Assembly: GCA_026713505.1 (NCBI GenBank) | Contig: JAPOOH010000013.1 | Span: 1-14,506 of the forward strand | Direction of reading: 5' to 3' | Length of the DNA stretch: 14,506 nucleotides | DNA from: Chloroflexota bacterium | GTDB lineage: Bacteria; Chloroflexota; Dehalococcoidia; Lucifugimonadales; Australimonadaceae | Shown: piece after piece, positions 12,216 to 14,506 of the stretch | Numbering within the stretch: position 1 is the stretch's first letter | How the letters are laid out: the number at the start of each line of letters is the position of its first letter | Translations under genes and position numbers: made by a program | The notes under the pieces: model-generated | Database searches by the model: none | The model's input: only the letters and a program-made list of their open reading frames with translations | What the model was told of the DNA's origin: nothing

Positions 12216-12583
12216 GACAGACGCCCCACAACCGATGCCACCGCGTGGGTGCGGGAGTGCGACAGGCTCACAGCAAGCCGGTCTATGCCGAGCTTTCGTG
12301 CGCGTGCGTCAGCCCTGCCGTGCAGCGCTATCTCCGGTTCTCCGCTGCGCTTCCGCGTCACCTCCACCTCCCGCCAACCGATGCCGCGGGTACCGGTGCC
12401 CAGTGCCTTCATCGTTGCCTCTTTCGCGGCGAACCGTGCCGCGAGTTGCGGCGCGCGTCCCCTGCAATACGCAATCTCATCAGCCGTGTACACGCGCTCC
12501 AGGAACCGCGTCCCGAAACGCTCCAACGTCGCCGCGATGCGGTCTATCTCGATCATGTCCACGCCCACGGAGATATCCTGCAC
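12212..12583 (-). CDS. acpS: Holo-[acyl-carrier-protein] synthase
   Basis: Transfers 4'-phosphopantetheine from CoA to a serine of acyl carrier protein, needed for fatty acid synthesis; 123 aa, a typical AcpS that works as a trimer. The N-terminal motif SVGVDMIEIDRI (5-16) carries the Mg-binding Asp9. RFAAKEATMKALGTG (50-64) holds the second metal ligand Glu55 and the catalytic-region Lys. SLSHSRTHAVASVV (106-119) is the C-terminal signature. The start is GTG at 12583, with GGGAG 7 nt upstream. Inner GTG codons at residues 6 and 8 are too close to the motif. It heads an operon with nnr and diverges from folD. Its substrate is the end product of the CoA pathway that includes coaX and coaBC nearby. 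Confidence 0.96.
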   Translation of the reverse strand: MQDISVGVDMIEIDRIAATLERFGTRFLERVYTADEIAYCRGRAPQLAARFAAKEATMKALGTGTRGIGWREVEVTRKRSGEPEIALHGRADARARKLGIDRLAVSLSHSRTHAVASVVGRLS

Positions 12584-12631
12584 CTTCCGTCTCCCTCGAC
12601 TGCAGGCCGGGATGCAGCCCGGACCTTGAGC

Positions 12632-12640
12632 ATCATATCA
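12632..12640 (-). promoter_or_regulatory. Extended -10-like element for acpS-nnr
   Basis: Minus-strand reading TGATATGAT: a TG-N extension with hexamer TATGAT, which matches TATAAT at five of six bases. The predicted start is near 12625, giving a leader of about 41 nt with the acpS ribosome-binding site GGGAG. It is arranged back to back with the folD promoter, and GGCTGATATGAT mirrors GGCTGCTATCAT on the other strand at 10 of 12 positions. Confidence 0.5.
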
Positions 12641-12658
12641 GCCCTCAGGCCGACTGGC

Positions 12659-12687
12659 TGCTATCATCGGACTTACCCCACCGGAGG
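12659..12687 (+). promoter_or_regulatory. Extended -10-like element and ribosome-binding site of folD
   Basis: TGCTATCAT (12659-12667) is an extended -10 with hexamer TATCAT, five of six bases of consensus. The start would be near 12674. GGAGG (12683-12687) lies 9 nt before the GTG at 12697. This decides the folD start against the upstream in-frame extension, which would run through the acpS promoter and gene. Confidence 0.55.
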
Positions 12688-12696
12688 CGATTTTCC

Positions 12697-13590
12697 GTGA
12701 CCGCGACCATTATCGATGGCAAGCAGATGGCCGAAGACATCCGTGGAGAAGTGGCCGAGCAGACCCACACGTTCAAGGAGCGCTGCGGGGTAACCCCCGG
12801 TCTCGCCGCCGTGCTCGTGGGAGGCGATCCTGCCTCTGCCGTCTACGTCCGCAACAAGCGCCGGGCCTGCGACGAGGCAGACATGTTCAGCGAGACTTTC
12901 GAGTTGCCGGAGGAGACCTCGCAGGACGAATTGATCCGCCTCGTGCGGAAACTCAACGCGGACCCTCGCTTCCACGGCATCCTCGTTCAACTCCCGCTGC
13001 CTGCGCACATCGAGGAGCGTAAGATCATCCTTGCCATAGACCCGGACAAGGACGTTGATGGGATGCATCCCATCAACGGCGGACGTCTCATGGAGGGCAA
13101 CCCGCTATTCCTCCCCGCGACGCCTGCCGGAGTGCAGCAGATGCTTGTCCGCACCGGCAACGATCCCGGCGGCAAGCACGTCGTCATCGTCGGGCGCAGC
13201 AACATCGTTGGGAAACCGCTGGCTGCGCTCCTCGTCCAGAAGGCCCCCGGAGCGAACGCCACCGTCACCGTATGCCACACCGGCACGCGCGGTCTCTCGG
13301 TCCTCACCCGCCAGGCGGACATCGTCGTCGCAGCGATAGGCAGGCCGCGAGCACTTACCGCCGACATGGTCGCGGACGGAGCAGTCGTCATAGACGTCGG
13401 GATCAACCGTGTGGACGACGCGACACGGAAGTCCGGCTACCGTCTCGTGGGCGACGTGGACTACGACGCGATCGCAGAGAAAGCGTCGGCCATCACACCG
13501 GTGCCCGGCGGCGTTGGCCCCATGACGATCGCCATGCTCCTCACGAACACGCTCCGCGCTGCACGCCTTGCCGCGGGAGAGAGCCTCTGA
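12697..13590 (+). CDS. folD: Bifunctional methylenetetrahydrofolate dehydrogenase / methenyltetrahydrofolate cyclohydrolase
   Basis: Interconverts 5,10-methylene-, 5,10-methenyl- and 10-formyl-tetrahydrofolate in the cytosol, feeding purine and formyl-Met-tRNA synthesis. The protein is 297 aa, close to the usual 280-300. The signature LVGGDPASAVYVRNK (40-54) holds Tyr50 and the catalytic Lys54. GILVQLPLP (94-102), KDVDGMHP (118-125) with folate-binding Asp121, and the NADP-site VVIVGRSNIVGKP (162-174) follow. PVPGGVGPMTIAMLL (268-282) is the C-terminal signature. The usual Cys of PCTPxG is Ala here (PATPAG, 140-145). The open frame extends upstream to about 12040, but homology begins at TATIIDGK and GGAGG supports GTG at 12697. 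A hairpin follows the stop. Confidence 0.97.
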   Translation: MTATIIDGKQMAEDIRGEVAEQTHTFKERCGVTPGLAAVLVGGDPASAVYVRNKRRACDEADMFSETFELPEETSQDELIRLVRKLNADPRFHGILVQLPLPAHIEERKIILAIDPDKDVDGMHPINGGRLMEGNPLFLPATPAGVQQMLVRTGNDPGGKHVVIVGRSNIVGKPLAALLVQKAPGANATVTVCHTGTRGLSVLTRQADIVVAAIGRPRALTADMVADGAVVIDVGINRVDDATRKSGYRLVGDVDYDAIAEKASAITPVPGGVGPMTIAMLLTNTLRAARLAAGESL

Positions 13591-13597
13591 CCCTCCG

Positions 13598-13615
13598 ACC
13601 CACGCTCCCGTGGGT
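13598..13615 (+). terminator. Hairpin 7 nt after folD
   Basis: ACCCACG (13598-13604), loop CTCC, CGTGGGT (13609-13615): a perfect 7-bp stem placed where a folD terminator would be. It lacks a T-tract, so it may be a 3'-end stabiliser or a Rho-assisted stop. Its right arm overlaps the first copy of the direct repeat. Confidence 0.4.
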
Positions 13616-13675
13616 GTCGCAGGCACGATTCAAACCGCGAGGAATCACGGGAGTCGCGGGCACGTTGAGATTCAA
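13612..13675. repeat. Imperfect direct repeat pair downstream of folD
   Basis: Copy 1 GGGTGTCGCAGGCACG (13612-13627) then ATTCAA. Copy 2 GGGAGTCGCGGGCACG (13649-13664), five extra bases TTGAG, then ATTCAA (13670-13675). The 16-bp cores match at 14 positions and start 37 bp apart. It could be a degraded mobile-element end, a protein-binding site pair or a dispersed genomic repeat. The purpose is unknown. Confidence 0.5.
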
Positions 13676-13778
13676 TCCCATTTGCATGGGTAGCGGTGTC
13701 TCCAGGAACGAGTAGTCGCAAGCATTGGTGGGCCAAGGCGTACCGATTTGCGAACTTTTCGGTGGGAGGTTCTAATCT

Positions 13779-13867
13779 AAGGAAGGGGCCGTTCGGCCCC
13801 GGATAGTCCCATACGAGCCTCCGCCCGTCGGGTAGGAGGCTCTCCTACTTCTCCAGTATGGTTCCTT
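13779..13867. ncRNA. Candidate structured RNA: three-way junction of unknown family
   Basis: Helices, all Watson-Crick: P1 AAGGAA (13779-13784) with TTCCTT (13862-13867). P2 GGGGCC (13785-13790) with GGCCCC (13795-13800), loop GTTC. P3 CCATAC (13809-13814) with GTATGG (13856-13861), continuing as GAGCCTCC (13815-13822) with GGAGGCTC (13835-13842) and CCC/GGG inside. P2 abuts P1 on the left, and P3 abuts P1 on the right, so the stems can stack. A 13-nt bulge (13843-13855) holds CTCCTAC, which can instead pair with GTAGGAG (13832-13838). This gives 29 pairs in 89 nt. The strand is undecided. On the minus strand, P2 is followed by TTCCTT like a weak terminator, and a TATAAT lies upstream. I recognise no known riboswitch, ribozyme, tRNA or attC site. 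Confidence 0.45.
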
Positions 13868-13984
13868 TGCGCCGCCAGCCGCCGGGGACGGGCTGTGCAC
13901 ATTATCGACGCCGCGTTCCAGGGAAGGCAAGACGGGGTGAGGCACTTCGGGGAATTATATACAATCCTACCCACTTGGCCGGGG

Positions 13985-14353
13985 TTACTGCTTACCTATG
14001 GGGTCACTCACGAGGAAGCCTTTAGGCTGGATCATGTGTCTACGAGCCTCACCCTCGATTTGTAGACCGGGAAGTTGTGCGTCCCGAGCCGCCATCAATC
14101 TCGTAGTTGCAATCAGCCCCCTGCAGAGGTTACAAGAGGAGTAAGTGCTACTCGAATACAACGTCCAGGCATGGCGACAGTTTTCTACTTGCCTCTTCTG
14201 ACTGGACTCCTTCTTGCGCTCGTCTCTCCAGCGTAGCCAATCCGTGAGTTGGAGAGTACAGTTCATTCTCACGGCGGCAACGAGAAGCGCAACCGCGATA
14301 ATGACCGCTGCCATTGGATACCCAGCCGATTCGACCAGCGCGTTGATGTCCAT
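13985..14353 (-). CDS. Small membrane protein with a zinc-ribbon-like Cys/His motif
   Basis: A 122-aa protein that I do not recognise. After a short polar N-terminus there is one transmembrane helix (about 13-29, PMAAVIIAVALLVAAV), then a basic, charged segment WLRWRDERKKESSQKRQ (39-55). Next comes NCRHAW...CNLC: Cys59, His61, Cys74 and Cys77, spaced CxH-x12-CxxC like a small zinc ribbon. The tail is polar. Short single-span and zinc-ribbon proteins of this kind are common in phages and mobile elements, but no phage gene is seen here. AAGGGG lies 11 nt before the ATG. A sampled line in the gene (14101-14160) is 48% G+C, against 67% in a folD line (13201-13260), which suggests acquired DNA. 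It lies 25 nt downstream of a 32-aa membrane peptide gene. Confidence 0.65.
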   Translation of the reverse strand: MDINALVESAGYPMAAVIIAVALLVAAVRMNCTLQLTDWLRWRDERKKESSQKRQVENCRHAWTLYSSSTYSSCNLCRGLIATTRLMAARDAQLPGLQIEGEARRHMIQPKGFLVSDPIGKQ

Positions 14354-14378
14354 GCCCCTCGGCGCCCCTTCGCCAGCT

Positions 14379-14477
14379 CTACCGCCTACCGAAGAACAGC
14401 ATCAGGACTGCGAATAGGATGGCGGCAATCAGCAGCGTTACCCCCGCCTGGAAAAGCGCGTCTGCCAGGGCAGTCAT
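14379..14477 (-). CDS. Predicted 32-aa single-span membrane peptide
   Basis: A short frame, ATG at 14477 to TAG at 14379. It encodes an N-terminus MTALADALFQAG, a continuous hydrophobic helix of about 18 residues (VTLLIAAILFAVLMLFF) and a positively charged end GRR. This is a classic small membrane peptide, with the basic end probably cytosolic. AGGTG (plus positions 14486-14490) lies 8 nt before the ATG, a good ribosome-binding site. It is followed after 25 nt by the 122-aa membrane protein gene in the same direction, so the two form a likely operon. Its size and pairing recall small holin-like or regulatory peptides, but no function is shown. The chance that it is a random frame is lowered by the ribosome-binding site and the clean helix. 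Confidence 0.55.
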   Translation of the reverse strand: MTALADALFQAGVTLLIAAILFAVLMLFFGRR

Positions 14478-14506
14478 CGCGTCAACACCTTGAATCCCTC
14501 AACCAA

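Larger units (their letters stand above)
13591..13984. other. 394-bp non-coding stretch with repeats and many hairpins
   Basis: No credible gene lies here; the longest frames have no family-like features. It holds the folD hairpin (13598-13615), an imperfect direct repeat (13612-13675), small hairpins CCCAT/ATGGG (13677-13690) and ACCGA/TCGGT (13742-13763), the three-way-junction fold (13779-13867) and an AT-rich spot (13953-13965). That spot reads TATAAT on the minus strand at 13954-13959. From there a minus-strand transcript would start near 13947 and run through the fold. Base composition is visibly lower in G+C than the folD side. Confidence 0.7.

Noticed and set aside
10770..12629. 619-aa open frame on the plus strand opposite nnr and acpS
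   Set aside because: Both opposite genes carry full family motifs; the antisense product is low-complexity and crosses the acpS start region.
12040..12696. In-frame upstream extension of folD to a 516-aa protein
   Set aside because: The extra 219 residues run antisense to acpS and the nnr start and lack homology features; GGAGG and the family N-terminus place the start at GTG 12697.
13660..13682. tRNA T-loop-like TTCAATC
   Set aside because: The flanking bases do not form a T stem, and no acceptor, D or anticodon arms could be found on either strand.
13737..13876. Integron attC site or hammerhead ribozyme as an explanation of the three-way junction
   Set aside because: No RYYYAAC/GTTRRRY core sites for attC, and no CUGAUGA or GAAA core for a hammerhead.
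13777..13974. 65-aa minus-strand open frame
   Set aside because: It overlaps the structured region, has no good ribosome-binding site and no recognisable protein features.

Overview
The window is 14.5 kb of bacterial chromosome, GC-rich (about two thirds G+C in the core genes), densely packed with housekeeping and cofactor genes. A type III pantothenate kinase, a fused CoaBC, a fused NAD(P)HX epimerase/dehydratase and a SecA with the 'NLRQGIGLYAYGQRDPL' scaffold signature together suggest a Chloroflexota (Dehalococcoidia-like) bacterium. That assignment rests on family recall and is not proven.

Left block (1-4187): the C-terminal four fifths of secA (5' end outside the window), then a close-spaced unknown 240-aa gene. 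These converge on an MFS transporter that lies downstream of valS on the minus strand. Middle block (4270-10654): valS reads leftward. Divergently, a second MFS gene, coaX, coaBC and a small membrane-anchored protein read rightward with gaps of 18 bp, a 4-bp overlap and 2 bp. Next (10662-12583), acpS and nnr read leftward, overlapping by 4 bp (TTGA), and folD (12697-13590) diverges from acpS. CoaX and CoaBC carry out two stages of coenzyme A synthesis, and AcpS uses CoA to charge acyl carrier protein. Nnr repairs damaged NAD(P)H and FolD makes one-carbon folates, so 8.3-13.6 kb is a cofactor neighbourhood.

The starts of valS, MFS-2, acpS and folD are each preceded by an extended -10-like motif (TG, one base, then a TATAAT-like hexamer). 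coaX has a perfect TATAAT placed so that the transcript would begin on its ATG. MFS-2 and coaX are therefore candidate leaderless genes.

Right block (13591-14506) differs in character. G+C falls to about 48-55% in sampled lines, and a 394-bp non-coding stretch holds an imperfect direct repeat and several hairpins. At 13779-13867 it holds a compact three-way-junction fold with 29 Watson-Crick pairs in 89 nt, matching no RNA family I recognise. Beyond it, two small single-span membrane proteins read leftward, one with a zinc-ribbon-like Cys/His motif; I do not recognise either. This block is the best candidate for something undescribed.
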